Source of the DNA: Streptomyces sp. NBC_00572
GTDB lineage: Bacteria; Actinomycetota; Actinomycetes; Streptomycetales; Streptomycetaceae
Length of the DNA: 64,000 nucleotides
Direction: 5' to 3'
Assembly (NCBI RefSeq): GCF_026341815.1
Contig: NZ_JAPENX010000001.1
Location: forward strand, 1,488,001 to 1,552,000
This document shows, in pieces, positions 10,298 to 19,117 of this stretch. Made by a program: the position numbers and the translations under genes. Each line of letters begins with the position of its first letter. Position 1 is the first letter of the stretch. Below the pieces are notes generated by a model. That model made no database searches. It saw only the letters and a program-made list of their open reading frames with translations, and was not told where the DNA came from.

Positions 10298-10331
10298 GAG
10301 GGCGGCCATCCGGGGACGGGTGGCCGCCCTC
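10298..10331 (+). terminator. hairpin after asd
   Basis: Arms 10298-10310 and 10319-10331 form a 13-bp stem with one G-T pair and an 8-nt loop, starting 16 nt after the asd stop. Confidence 0.8.
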
Positions 10332-10333
10332 TC

Positions 10334-10397
10334 GCGTTCGCCCCGGAAAACGCCCGGCGTTCGCCCTGGGAAATCTCTCGCGTTCGCCCTGGGAAAT
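10334..10397. repeat. three tandem 23-bp repeats upstream of pepN2
   Basis: The core gcgttcgccc recurs at 10334, 10357 and 10380, an exact 23-bp period, each followed by (t/c)GGgAAA. The array fills the space between the asd hairpin and the pepN2 start and ends 69 nt before the GTG, where the promoter should be. It could be a repeated protein-binding site or simple slippage. Confidence 0.75.
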
Positions 10398-10466
10398 GTC
10401 TCGTGCGTTGCCGACGCACCCCGTGGAAGGATGGGCCAAACATCACAAAACCGAGGAGTTGACCGG

Positions 10467-13061
10467 GTGCCTGGCACAAACCTGACCCGTGAAGAGGCGC
10501 AGCAGCGGGCGAAGCTGCTGACCGTGGACGCGTACGAGGTCGAACTCGACCTCTCCGGTGCGCAGGAGGGCGGCACCTACCGGTCCGTCACCACCGTCCG
10601 CTTCGATTCCGCCGAGGCCGGTGCCTCGACCTTCATCGACCTCGTCGCGCCCGCCGTCCACGAGGTCGTGCTGAACGGCCACGCGCTCGATGTCGCCGCC
10701 GTCTTCCGCGACTCGCGGATCGCGCTGGCCCACCTGGTCGCGGGCCGCAACGAGCTGAAGGTCGTCGCCGACTGCGCGTACACCAACACCGGTGAGGGCC
10801 TGCACCGCTTCGTCGACCCGGTCGACGACCAGGCCTATCTGTACACGCAGTTCGAGGTGCCGGACGCGCGTCGCGTCTTCGCCTCGTTCGAGCAGCCCGA
10901 CCTCAAGGCGACCTTCCAGTTCACCGTGAAGGCGCCGGCCGGGTGGAAGGTCATCTCCAACAGCCCCACGCCGGAGCCGAAGGACGACGTGTGGGTCTTC
11001 GAGCCCACCCCCCGCATCTCCACGTACATCACCGCGCTGATCGTCGGCCCGTACTACTCGGTGCACTCCTCGTACGAGAAGGACGGACAGTCGGTCCCGC
11101 TGGGCATCTACTGCCGTCCGTCGCTCGCCGAGTTCCTCGACGCGGACCACATCTTCGACGTGACCCGTCAGGGCTTCGACTGGTTCCAGGAGAAGTTCGC
11201 GTACGACTACCCGTTCGCGAAGTACGACCAGCTCTTCGTGCCGGAGTTCAACGCGGGCGCGATGGAGAACGCGGGCGCGGTCACCATCCGCGACCAGTAC
11301 GTCTTCCGCTCGAAGGTGACGGACGCGGCGTACGAGCGGCGCGCCGAGACCATCCTGCACGAGCTCGCCCACATGTGGTTCGGCGACCTCGTCACCATGG
11401 AGTGGTGGAACGACCTCTGGCTGAACGAGTCGTTCGCCACCTACACCTCCGTCGCCTGCCAGGCCTCGGTGGCGGGCACCCGCTGGCCCAACGCCTGGAC
11501 GACCTTCGCCAACGCGGAGAAGACCTGGGCCTACCGCCAGGACCAGCTGCCGTCGACGCACCCGATCATGGCCGAGATCAACGACCTGGAGGACGTGCTC
11601 GTCAACTTCGACGGGATCACGTACGCCAAGGGCGCGAGCGTCCTGAAGCAGCTCGTGGCCTATGTCGGCCAGGACGAGTTCTTCAAGGGCGTCCAGGCCT
11701 ACTTCCAGGCCCACGCCTTCGGCAACACGCGCCTGTCCGACCTCCTCGGCGCCCTGGAGGAGACCTCCGGCCGTGACCTGAAGACCTGGTCGAAGGCATG
11801 GCTGGAGACGGCCGGCATCAACATCCTCCGTCCGGAGATCGAGACCGACGAGAACGGCGCCATCACCGCCTTCGCCGTCAAGCAGGAGGCCCCCGCGCTG
11901 CCCGCCGGCGCCAAGGGCGAGGCCGTCCTGCGCCCGCACCGGATCGCGATCGGCTTCTACGACCTCGACGCGGCCGGCAAGCTGGTCCGCACCGAGCGCC
12001 TCGAACTCGACATCGAGGCCGCCGGGCTGACCGCCGTACCGCAGCTCGTGGGCAAGTCCCGCCCGTCGGTCGTCCTCCTCAACGACGACGACCTGTCGTA
12101 CGCCAAGGTCCGCCTCGACGAGGTGTCCCTGCAGAACGTCACCGCGCACCTCGGCGACTTCGCCGAGTCGCTGCCGCGCGCCCTGTGCTGGGCCTCGGCC
12201 TGGGACATGACCCGCGACGGCGAGCTGGCCACCCGCGACTACCTGGAGCTCGTGCTCTCCGGTGTCGCCAAGGAGTCGGACATCGGCGTGGTCCAGTCGC
12301 TCCAGGGCCAGGTCAGGGCCGCCCTTGAGCTGTACGCGGCGCCCGAGTGGCGGGCCACCGGGCTCGCGCGCTGGGGCACCTTCGCCCAGGAGCAGCTGCG
12401 CGCCGCCGACGGCGGCAGCGACCACCAGCTGGCGTGGGCGCGGGCCTTCGCGGCGACCGCCCGTACGGACGCGGAGCTCGACGTGCTCGCGGGGCTGCTC
12501 GACGGCTCCGAGGTCATCGAGGGTCTGGCCGTCGACACCGAGCTGCGCTGGGCGTTCGTGCAGCGCCTCGCGGCCACCGGCCGCTTCGACGAGGCGGAGA
12601 TCGCCGCCGAGCTGGAGCGCGACCGTACGGCTGCGGGCGAGCGGCACGCGGCCACCGCGCGCGCGGCCCGTCCGACGGAGGCTGCGAAGGCGGAGGCCTG
12701 GGCCTCGGTCGTCGAGGACGACAAGCTGGCGAACGCCGTGCAGGAGGCCGTCATCGGCGGCTTCGTCCAGTACGACCAGCGCGAGCTGCTCGCCCCGTTC
12801 ACGGCGAAGTACTTCGCGTCGATCAAGGGCATCTCGGAGACCCGCAGCCACGAGATCGTCCAGCAGATCGTGGTCGGTCTCTACCCGTCGCTCCAGGTCT
12901 CGCAGGAGACCCTGGACGCGACGGACGCGTGGATCGCCGAGCACAACCCGGCGCCGGCGCTGCGGCGTCTGGTGACCGAGAGCCGCGCGGGCGTCGAGCG
13001 TGCGCTCCGGGCGCAGGCGGCGGACGCGGCCGCGGCCGCGGCCGCGGCCGCGGCGAAGTAA
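10467..13061 (+). CDS. pepN: aminopeptidase N, M1 family, paralogue 2
   Basis: 864 residues with the canonical M1 set: GAMENAGAVTI, HELAH from residue 298, and NESFA carrying the third zinc ligand. This is the more typical of the two aminopeptidase N copies in the window; the two share their start (VPG-x-NL-T/S-R-x-EA), catalytic core and C-terminal helical domain, so they are paralogues. GTG at 10467 has GAGGAG upstream and aligns with the other copy. The protein ends in an alanine run encoded by a GCGGCC hexanucleotide repeat (four perfect units at 13026-13049), absent from paralogue 1. Cytosolic peptide turnover. Confidence 0.96.
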   Translation: MPGTNLTREEAQQRAKLLTVDAYEVELDLSGAQEGGTYRSVTTVRFDSAEAGASTFIDLVAPAVHEVVLNGHALDVAAVFRDSRIALAHLVAGRNELKVVADCAYTNTGEGLHRFVDPVDDQAYLYTQFEVPDARRVFASFEQPDLKATFQFTVKAPAGWKVISNSPTPEPKDDVWVFEPTPRISTYITALIVGPYYSVHSSYEKDGQSVPLGIYCRPSLAEFLDADHIFDVTRQGFDWFQEKFAYDYPFAKYDQLFVPEFNAGAMENAGAVTIRDQYVFRSKVTDAAYERRAETILHELAHMWFGDLVTMEWWNDLWLNESFATYTSVACQASVAGTRWPNAWTTFANAEKTWAYRQDQLPSTHPIMAEINDLEDVLVNFDGITYAKGASVLKQLVAYVGQDEFFKGVQAYFQAHAFGNTRLSDLLGALEETSGRDLKTWSKAWLETAGINILRPEIETDENGAITAFAVKQEAPALPAGAKGEAVLRPHRIAIGFYDLDAAGKLVRTERLELDIEAAGLTAVPQLVGKSRPSVVLLNDDDLSYAKVRLDEVSLQNVTAHLGDFAESLPRALCWASAWDMTRDGELATRDYLELVLSGVAKESDIGVVQSLQGQVRAALELYAAPEWRATGLARWGTFAQEQLRAADGGSDHQLAWARAFAATARTDAELDVLAGLLDGSEVIEGLAVDTELRWAFVQRLAATGRFDEAEIAAELERDRTAAGERHAATARAARPTEAAKAEAWASVVEDDKLANAVQEAVIGGFVQYDQRELLAPFTAKYFASIKGISETRSHEIVQQIVVGLYPSLQVSQETLDATDAWIAEHNPAPALRRLVTESRAGVERALRAQAADAAAAAAAAAAK

Positions 13062-13073
13062 CCACCTGTCGGA

Positions 13074-13104
13074 GGGGCCCCGGACCGACGCGGTCCGGGG
13101 CCCC
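13074..13104. terminator. perfect 13-bp hairpin between convergent genes
   Basis: Arms ggggccccggacc (13074-13086) and its complement (13092-13104) around gacgc. It serves pepN2 and the convergent nuclease-like gene. Confidence 0.88.
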
Positions 13105-13129
13105 TTCGGCGTATCGGCGTTCCGGTGGA

Positions 13130-14854
13130 TCAGCCCAGGGCCTTCATCCACTGCCAGCCGCCGGTGCCGACGGTCGTCGGGCTGCCGAGACCGGTGGGCG
13201 TGCCCGGGAGGAACTCCAGGTTCTCGGCGGTGCCCGCGGTCCGGGTCGTCCACACGTCGGGCGTGCCGTCACCGTTCACGTCGCCCGAGGTCACGGCGAG
13301 ACGCCGGTCGACCGGCGTCAGCGGTCCGCCGTCGAGGGTGCGGACCTCGACGAGGTCCTGGGCGCCTTCGGAGCGGTACTCCTTGACGGCGCCGGTGGCA
13401 CGGTCGCGCGCCCAGAGGTCGGCCCGGCCGTCGCGGTCGACATCGCCGGGGACGAGCACGTCGTACCCCGCCCACTCCCCCTTGCCGATCGCGACGGCGG
13501 CGCGGGGTGCGAAGGTCGGCGCGCCGTCGACGGCCACCCCGCCACGGTGCAGCCACAGTCCGGTGGTGCTCCTGACCACGACGTCCGGCAGTCCGTCGCG
13601 GTCGACGTCGCCGGCGCTGATCGGGGTGAGGTTCGTCCAGCCGGTGGGCCGGCCGCCCATGGCGATCCGGGTGCCGAGCTCGCCGCTCCCGGTGTTGGGG
13701 TAGACCCAGAGGGCGTCGCCGATCCGGGCGACGACGTCCTCGCGGCCGTCGCCGGTCCAGTCGCCGCGGTGGCTGATCACCGCGTCGGCCCAGCCGCCGG
13801 TGCCGATCTGGCGCTGGACGCCGACACCGCCGCCGCCGGTGCCGGAGTAGAGGCGCAGGCTGCCGTCGTCCTTGGCGGCGAGGAAGTCCGGGCGGCCGTC
13901 GCCGGTGAGGTCGCCGCCGGTGCCGGAGCCCGCCCGGGTCTCGGGGTGGGCGGCGGCGCGCAGCAGCTTGTGGTCGGAGAGCGGCTTGGTGCCGGGCGAC
14001 TCGGGTTCGAGCGCGTCGGCCCGTACGGTGTGGAAGTCGCCCGCGGTGAGGAAGACGTGGTCGAACTTCCTGCCGCTGGCCACCGTGGCCTCGCCGGAAC
14101 GGCAGGAGGTGGCGCCGCTCGTGACGCACTCTTCGGTGAAGAACTCCCGGTCGTTCTCGTCGGCCTCGGCGAACGGTCCGGTGCCGGGACCGCCGCGCCG
14201 TATCGGGTCCAAAGCGGGGTCGTAGACCGGTTCCGTGCCCGCGTTGAGGTCGGTGCCCAGGATCACCGGGACTCCCGCGGCCCAGGTGTCGATCTTCGCG
14301 ATCGCCTGCGCGGAGCCGTTGTCCGGCTTGATGTACTGGGCGAGGTGGGTGGTGCAGGCCAGGGTCGTACGGCCGTCGACCGGACCGCGCGCGCAGAGCA
14401 CCGCGCGGGCCTCCGTGTTCGCCGGGACGGTCAGGTTCGCCGCGTACCGCTCCACGGCGGGGGCCTTGACGAAGACGCCGAGGCCGAACCGGGTGTCGGT
14501 GGGCGACCACTTGGCGCAGTCGGAGTCGGTCGTGGTGGAGGTCCACACGCCGCTGTAGCCGGGGAGGGCGTCGCGCAGGGCGGCCCACTGGCCGAAGCAC
14601 AACTCCTGGAGCATGAGGGCGTCCGTGTCCCAGGCAAGGGTCTGGTCGCGGAGTTCGGCCGTCCAGGTGGCCAGGTCGAGGTCGCTCTGGCAGTCGTGCG
14701 CGCCGCAGACGTTGTACGTGATCGTGCGCACCGGCGGCGCGGTGGCCGGGTCCACGGTGTCGGCCGCGGCCACGGTCACCGTGCCGGCGAGCAGCGCCAG
14801 GACGGCGGTGAGCCGAACTCCCCAGCGCAGGGCGGCTCTTCGAAGTCGAGTCAT
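13130..14854 (-). CDS. secreted EEP-fold nuclease/phosphatase with VCBS/FG-GAP repeats
   Basis: About 574 residues. A twin-hydrophobic signal peptide (RRAALRWGVRLTAVLALLAG) leads to an endonuclease/exonuclease/phosphatase domain: TYNVCGAHDC, LMLQELCF, VILGTDLNAG, FDHVFLTAGDF and LSDHKLLRA carry the expected Asn, Glu, Asp-x-Asn and Asp-His residues. The C-terminal half has VCBS/FG-GAP units with GDLTGDGRPDFL, GDVDRDGLPDVV, GDVDRDGRADLW and GDVNGDGTPDVW, calcium-binding DxDxDG loops of a beta-propeller. Probably an extracellular DNase or phosphodiesterase; substrate open. ATG at 14854 preferred over 14878. Confidence 0.87.
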   Translation of the reverse strand: MTRLRRAALRWGVRLTAVLALLAGTVTVAAADTVDPATAPPVRTITYNVCGAHDCQSDLDLATWTAELRDQTLAWDTDALMLQELCFGQWAALRDALPGYSGVWTSTTTDSDCAKWSPTDTRFGLGVFVKAPAVERYAANLTVPANTEARAVLCARGPVDGRTTLACTTHLAQYIKPDNGSAQAIAKIDTWAAGVPVILGTDLNAGTEPVYDPALDPIRRGGPGTGPFAEADENDREFFTEECVTSGATSCRSGEATVASGRKFDHVFLTAGDFHTVRADALEPESPGTKPLSDHKLLRAAAHPETRAGSGTGGDLTGDGRPDFLAAKDDGSLRLYSGTGGGGVGVQRQIGTGGWADAVISHRGDWTGDGREDVVARIGDALWVYPNTGSGELGTRIAMGGRPTGWTNLTPISAGDVDRDGLPDVVVRSTTGLWLHRGGVAVDGAPTFAPRAAVAIGKGEWAGYDVLVPGDVDRDGRADLWARDRATGAVKEYRSEGAQDLVEVRTLDGGPLTPVDRRLAVTSGDVNGDGTPDVWTTRTAGTAENLEFLPGTPTGLGSPTTVGTGGWQWMKALG

Positions 14855-14982
14855 TCGGATCACCCTACTGATCATCATGACGCGTACCGATCATCGAGAA
14901 CCGGCCGTGAGGTCCGCCCGGCGGGCGGGCGTCGGCGCGCGGCCGCGCCGCCGGGCGGAAGTCCTGTGGCTCTCGGCCGCGC

Positions 14983-16113
14983 TCAGCCGCCGAGCGCGGT
15001 GAACCGGGCGCGCAGATCGGCCGCGCCCTGCTCCGTCAGCGCCCCGTGCAGCCGCATCCGGGCGACGCCGCCGTCGGGGAAGGCGTCGAGGCGGACGTGG
15101 GTGACGACGGCCTGGGCGGGCAGCTTGAAGCGGTGGAGGGTGTCGGGCTGGAGCTTGGTCCGGGGGATGATCTCGAACCACTCTGCGCTTCCCGAGGGAT
15201 CGCCGTTGCGGCCCTGGAGGGCGATCCAGCCGGCCGAGTTGCCCTTGAGGTAGGCGGTGTCGATCTCGACGGCGCGGACGGCGCCCTGCGCGGCGAGCCG
15301 GAAGCGCACCCAGTCGTTGGTGCCGCGCACCCGGCGGCGGCGGTTCTCCCAGCCGTCGTCCATCTTGCGGGAGGTGCCGGGCAGGATGATCTGGGTCGGC
15401 GAGGAGTAGAACTTGTCCGAGGCGTCCTCGTACGAACCGCCGTTGAGTACGGAGATCAGGTCGAGCGTGCCGAGCAGCTCCAGCCACTCGGGGTCGGGCA
15501 CGACCTCGCCGTGGACGCGGAGGCGGGCGATGCCGCCGTCGGGGTGCTGGCAGACCCGGAGGTGGGTCCAGCGGCGCTCGGCGGTGATGGTGAAGCCGTT
15601 GGCGGCGTGGCCCCGGACGGGGGTCGGCGGGACGAGCTCCTCCCACTTGGCGTCGAGCAGTTCCTCGGGGCTGGGCGAGCCCTCCACCGAGGTGGCCTGG
15701 ATGCTCACGCGCTGCGGGTAGTTGCCGCGGAAGTGGGCGGTGTCGACGATGATGCCGCGGATGACGCCGGGGGCGCCGAGCCGGACGATCGCCCAGTCAT
15801 GGTCCTCGGGGGCGGGGAAGACGTTCTCGGCGTCGGCGCCACGACGGCGGCGGGTCTCCCAGCCGTCCATGATCTTGCCCTTGTGGCCGAAGTGCTCCGG
15901 GTCGAAGACGGCCCGCTCACGGACGAGGAGGTTCTCCCGCTCGGCGAAGAACTCGTCGTTCGCGGCGACGACCCCGGCGCCGAGGCGCCGGTCCGCGAGG
16001 TCGACGAGCTCGGTGAAGGGGAAGTCACCGGTCCGGTAGTCGGCGTACGGGTCGCCGCCGGAGTAGGGGGCGGCGTCGTTGGCGTGCGGGTCCTGGCTCG
16101 GCTCGAAGGTCAT
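14983..16113 (-). CDS. alc: allantoicase
   Basis: 376 residues. Hydrolyses allantoate to ureidoglycolate and urea in purine degradation. Two tandem allantoicase repeats are visible: KIMDGWETRRRR in the first, KMDDGWENRRRR in the second, each followed by a conserved DTAHFRGNYP or DTAYLKGNSAG segment. Length matches bacterial allantoicases. No allantoinase, uricase or urease gene is beside it. It is downstream of a LysR gene, whose 3' end contains a T-N11-A palindrome (16172-16186) 59 nt from the alc start. Confidence 0.95.
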   Translation of the reverse strand: MTFEPSQDPHANDAAPYSGGDPYADYRTGDFPFTELVDLADRRLGAGVVAANDEFFAERENLLVRERAVFDPEHFGHKGKIMDGWETRRRRGADAENVFPAPEDHDWAIVRLGAPGVIRGIIVDTAHFRGNYPQRVSIQATSVEGSPSPEELLDAKWEELVPPTPVRGHAANGFTITAERRWTHLRVCQHPDGGIARLRVHGEVVPDPEWLELLGTLDLISVLNGGSYEDASDKFYSSPTQIILPGTSRKMDDGWENRRRRVRGTNDWVRFRLAAQGAVRAVEIDTAYLKGNSAGWIALQGRNGDPSGSAEWFEIIPRTKLQPDTLHRFKLPAQAVVTHVRLDAFPDGGVARMRLHGALTEQGAADLRARFTALGG

Positions 16114-16171
16114 GTCCCGACTGTGCGCCCGCAGGACCTGGTCGGTCCATCGAATGTTTTCGACAGGCCTG

Positions 16172-16186
16172 TTCAGTTCTGCTGAA
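16172..16186. promoter_or_regulatory. TTCAG-N5-CTGAA palindrome, candidate LysR site upstream of alc
   Basis: Perfect 15-bp inverted repeat (spacer ttctg), followed on the plus strand by CGGTTTC. It fits the T-N11-A rule for LysR operators. It covers the stop of the LysR gene and lies 59 nt upstream of alc. The same motif occurs at 18096-18110. Confidence 0.55.
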
Positions 16187-17099
16187 CGGTTTCGCGCTGG
16201 GCCGCCGCCTGCCGGAGTGCGGCGAGCACCCGGGCCACCGCCGGGCCCTCCTCAGCCCCGCGCCGCACCGCCGCGACGACATGGCGGCGCGGCTGGTCGG
16301 CGGCGAGGACGCGCATGACGACCCCGGCGCCGCCGCGGCGCTCCGCGGAGGCCATCCGGGGCACCAGGGCGACGCCCATCCCGGCCTCGACCATGGCGAG
16401 GATCGCGGTCCAGCCGGAGGCGCTGTGAGCCTGCTCGGGCACGAAGCCGGCGGCCTCGCAGGCGGCGGTGGTGATCTCCGACCAGGGGCCGGAGCCGCCG
16501 AAGATCCACGGCTCGGCGGCGAGGTCGGCGAGCCGCAGTCCCGGCGCGTCGGCCTGCGGGTGCCCGGCGGGCAGGGCCACGTCGAGGGGGTCGGCGAGCA
16601 GCGGGACCCGGCTGAACTTGGGGTCGCGCACGGAGGGGGCGTGGGCGGCGAGCGAGAGTGCCAGATCGACCTCGCCGGCCGAGAGCAGTTCGTACGCCTC
16701 CGCCGCCTCGGCCTCCCGGATCCGGACGTCGAGCCCGGGGTGCGCGCTCCGCAACTGCCGTACGGCGGGCACGAGGAGGGCGGGCACGGACGTCGAGAAC
16801 GCCGCCACCCGCACCTGTCCGGCCTCGCCCCGCAGATAGCCGTCGAGTTCGGCGTCGGCGCGCTCCAGCTGGGCGAAGACCACCTCCGCGTGCCGCAGCA
16901 CCAGATGGGCGGCGTCGGTGAGCCGGACCCGGCGGCCCTGGGCCTCCAGGAGCCGTACGCCGAGCTGTTTGGCGAGATTGGTGAGCTGCTGCGACACGGC
17001 CGAGGGGGTCATGAGCAGCGCCTCCGCGGTCGCGGTGACGGTGCCGCGGTCACGGAGGGTGCGGAGGATCTGGAGCTTCTTGATGTCCCACTCGGTCAT
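16173..17099 (-). CDS. LysR-family transcriptional regulator
   Basis: 308 residues. N-terminal winged helix (KKLQILRTLRDRGTVTATAEALLMTPSAVSQQLTNLAKQLG is the classic LysR HTH region, abbreviated here to its motif positions 6-45) and a periplasmic-binding-like effector domain. ATG at 17099 chosen; a TTG at 17108 would add three residues. It is the third gene after two EamA exporters, 10 nt from the second, which suggests co-transcription, and it precedes alc. Likely targets are its neighbours; two matching T-N11-A palindromes support this. The effector is unknown; an amino acid or purine breakdown product is a guess. Confidence 0.9.
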   Translation of the reverse strand: MTEWDIKKLQILRTLRDRGTVTATAEALLMTPSAVSQQLTNLAKQLGVRLLEAQGRRVRLTDAAHLVLRHAEVVFAQLERADAELDGYLRGEAGQVRVAAFSTSVPALLVPAVRQLRSAHPGLDVRIREAEAAEAYELLSAGEVDLALSLAAHAPSVRDPKFSRVPLLADPLDVALPAGHPQADAPGLRLADLAAEPWIFGGSGPWSEITTAACEAAGFVPEQAHSASGWTAILAMVEAGMGVALVPRMASAERRGGAGVVMRVLAADQPRRHVVAAVRRGAEEGPAVARVLAALRQAAAQRETVQQN

Positions 17100-17109
17100 G
17101 GGGCGCAAC

Positions 17110-18036
17110 CTATCGGGCGGAGCTCAGTGCCACTCCGCCGAGGATGAAGGCCATGCTCGCGCCGCCGAGGAGGCCGAGCTGCTCGCCGAGGAGGGCGTAC
17201 GAGAGGAGGGCGACGCAGACGGGCTGGAGGTAGTAGACGATCCCGGCGCGGGCGGCGCCGATGAGGCCGATGGCCTTGTTCCAGGCGAAGAAGGCGACGG
17301 CGGAGGAGAACACGCCGACGTAGACGAGCGGGCCGACGGTGCCGGTCGTGGGCGCGAAGCCGCCCTGGGTCGCGAGGCTGACCGCGTACACCGGAAGCAG
17401 CATCAGGGCGCCGAGGAGGAAGGTCGCGTAGAGGAAGACGACCCCGCCGAGTCCGTCCGGACGGCGCTTGAGCAGGGCGCTGTACGAGGCGAAGCTGAGG
17501 GCCGCGGCGAACATCCACAGGTCTCCGGCGCCGAGCCGTACCGGAAGCGCGCCCTTGCCGACCAGGAGCAGCACTCCGGCGCAGGCGATCACCATGCCCG
17601 TCACGCGGCGGGCTCCGAGCCGGGCGCCGCCGAACCGCTCGTACAACGCCATGACCACCGGCGAGGCGGCCATGATCATGCCCATGTTGCCGGCGGAGGT
17701 GGTGAGTCCGGCCTGGTTGACGAGGGTGTTGTAGACGGTGATGCCGAGCAGCGAGGCGAGGGCGACGAAGCCGAGGTGGCGGCGGACCAGGTGCCGCTGT
17801 CGCCAGGTGGCGCGGGCGGCGAGGGGGGTGACGACGAGGATCGCCACGATCCAGCGCCAGAAGGCGGCCTGGACGGGCGGGACGGTGTCGTGCAGGGCGC
17901 GGGCGGCGACGAAGCTGCCGGACCAGACGACGGTGGCGAGCAGGGCGAGGAGCACGCCGAAGCCGGCGCCTCGGACGGGCGCCGGCTTCCGGGTGGCGGT
18001 TGCGGTCGGGTGACGTGCGGCGGTGATCAGGCTCAT
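17110..18036 (-). CDS. EamA/DMT-superfamily exporter 2
   Basis: 308 residues with about ten hydrophobic helices in two EamA repeats (first starts near VLLALLATVVWSGSFVAARAL, second near AAALSFASYSALLKRR). These transporters usually export amino acids or related metabolites. It starts 5 nt after the stop of the other EamA gene, yet a T-N11-A palindrome sits 60 nt upstream of its start inside that gene, so it may also have its own promoter. Confidence 0.92.
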   Translation of the reverse strand: MSLITAARHPTATATRKPAPVRGAGFGVLLALLATVVWSGSFVAARALHDTVPPVQAAFWRWIVAILVVTPLAARATWRQRHLVRRHLGFVALASLLGITVYNTLVNQAGLTTSAGNMGMIMAASPVVMALYERFGGARLGARRVTGMVIACAGVLLLVGKGALPVRLGAGDLWMFAAALSFASYSALLKRRPDGLGGVVFLYATFLLGALMLLPVYAVSLATQGGFAPTTGTVGPLVYVGVFSSAVAFFAWNKAIGLIGAARAGIVYYLQPVCVALLSYALLGEQLGLLGGASMAFILGGVALSSAR

Positions 18037-18041
18037 GCCGC

Positions 18042-18983
18042 CTACCGTCGCACCCCCGAAACCTCCAGGTCCATCGAAACTTCCTGACCGTTCCTTTCAG
18101 CTGCGCTGAACGATTCCGGCGCCTTCGGAGTGCGGGTGCCCAGCTGGCCCGCCAGGGAGGCACCGAAGGCGATCGCCATGCCGAGCAGCTGCACCGGGCC
18201 GAGCGCCTGACCGAGCGCGGCCCAGCCGATGATCGCGGCGGTGATCGGCGAGAGCGGGCCGAGGAGGGTGACGGAGGAGGCGCTGAGCCGCTCGATGCCG
18301 CGGAACCAGAGGAAGTACGAGATCGCGGTGTTGCCGAGGGCGAGGTAGGCGTAGCCGGCCAGATTGGTGCCGGTCAGGGCCGGCGGGGCGCCCTCGATCA
18401 GGAAGGCGATCGGCAGGATGACCAGGCCGCCGGCGGTGAGCTGCCAGCCGGTGAGCGCGAGGGCTCCGACACCCTCGGGGCGGCCCCAGCGCTTGGTGAA
18501 GACGACACCCGCCGACATCGACAGGGCGGAGAGCAGTCCGGCGAGCACACCGACCGCGTCGAAGGCCGCCCCGGCCTTGAGGACCACCAGGCTGACACCG
18601 AAGGCGGCGGCGATGGCGGTGAGCAGGGTCTTCGCCGTGGGCTTCTCGCCGAGGAAGAGGGCGGCGAGGCCGACGACGAAGAGCGGGCCGACCGAGCCGA
18701 CGACGGCGGCGATGCCGCCGGGGAGCCGGTAGGCGGCGAGGAAGAGCAGCGGGAAGAAGGCGCCGATGTTGAGGGCTCCGAGGACGGCGGACTTCCACCA
18801 CCAGGCGCCCTGCGGGAGCTTGCGGGTGAGCGCCAGGAGCATCAGGCCGGCGGGCAGGGCGCGCATCAGGCCGGTGAAGAGCGGCCGGTCGGGCGGCAGG
18901 AACTCCGTGGTGACGAAGTAGGTGGAGCCCCAGGAGACCGGGGCGAGGGCGGTCAGTGCGACGACGGCGGCCTTGCGGGACAT
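18042..18983 (-). CDS. EamA/DMT-superfamily exporter 1
   Basis: 313 residues, ten predicted helices. The start SRKAAVVALTALAPVSWGSTYFVTTEFL and the later ERLSASSVTLLGPLSPITA are typical of RhaT/EamA exporters of the YdcZ/YedA-like branch. First gene of the EamA-EamA-LysR row, divergent from a MarR regulator with an operator-like palindrome between them. The substrate is unknown; MarR control points to a toxic small molecule. Confidence 0.92.
   Translation of the reverse strand: MSRKAAVVALTALAPVSWGSTYFVTTEFLPPDRPLFTGLMRALPAGLMLLALTRKLPQGAWWWKSAVLGALNIGAFFPLLFLAAYRLPGGIAAVVGSVGPLFVVGLAALFLGEKPTAKTLLTAIAAAFGVSLVVLKAGAAFDAVGVLAGLLSALSMSAGVVFTKRWGRPEGVGALALTGWQLTAGGLVILPIAFLIEGAPPALTGTNLAGYAYLALGNTAISYFLWFRGIERLSASSVTLLGPLSPITAAIIGWAALGQALGPVQLLGMAIAFGASLAGQLGTRTPKAPESFSAAERNGQEVSMDLEVSGVRR
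18096..18110. promoter_or_regulatory. TTCAG-N5-CTGAA palindrome, candidate LysR site upstream of EamA 2
   Basis: Second perfect copy of the 15-bp motif (spacer ctgcg), followed by CGATTCC. It is inside the 3' end of the upstream EamA gene and 60 nt from the next start, almost the same geometry as the alc copy. Confidence 0.55.
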
Positions 18984-19117
18984 GACGGTTTCCCCCTTGA
19001 TGCGGGTGCCGGTGCGGTGAGCCCGTACTGGCTTGGCGGTGATTAACTTACCACTAAGCTACTTACTTGCAAGTGGCTTTCTTGCCATCGAGTCATGAGG
19101 AAGGGGAGACTGGCCGC
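18984..19117. promoter_or_regulatory. divergent EamA/MarR control region
   Basis: AT-rich for this genome. It contains the perfect palindrome acttgcaagt at 19065-19074, flanked by related cttac and aagtgg elements (19051-19080). The palindrome lies about 45-53 nt from the MarR start and 80-90 nt from the EamA start, as expected for MarR autoregulation plus control of the exporter. Confidence 0.6.

Noticed and set aside
12347..15253. 968-residue plus-strand frame across pepN2 and the nuclease gene
   Set aside because: Crosses a perfect terminator and two real genes in other frames; composition is shadow-like.
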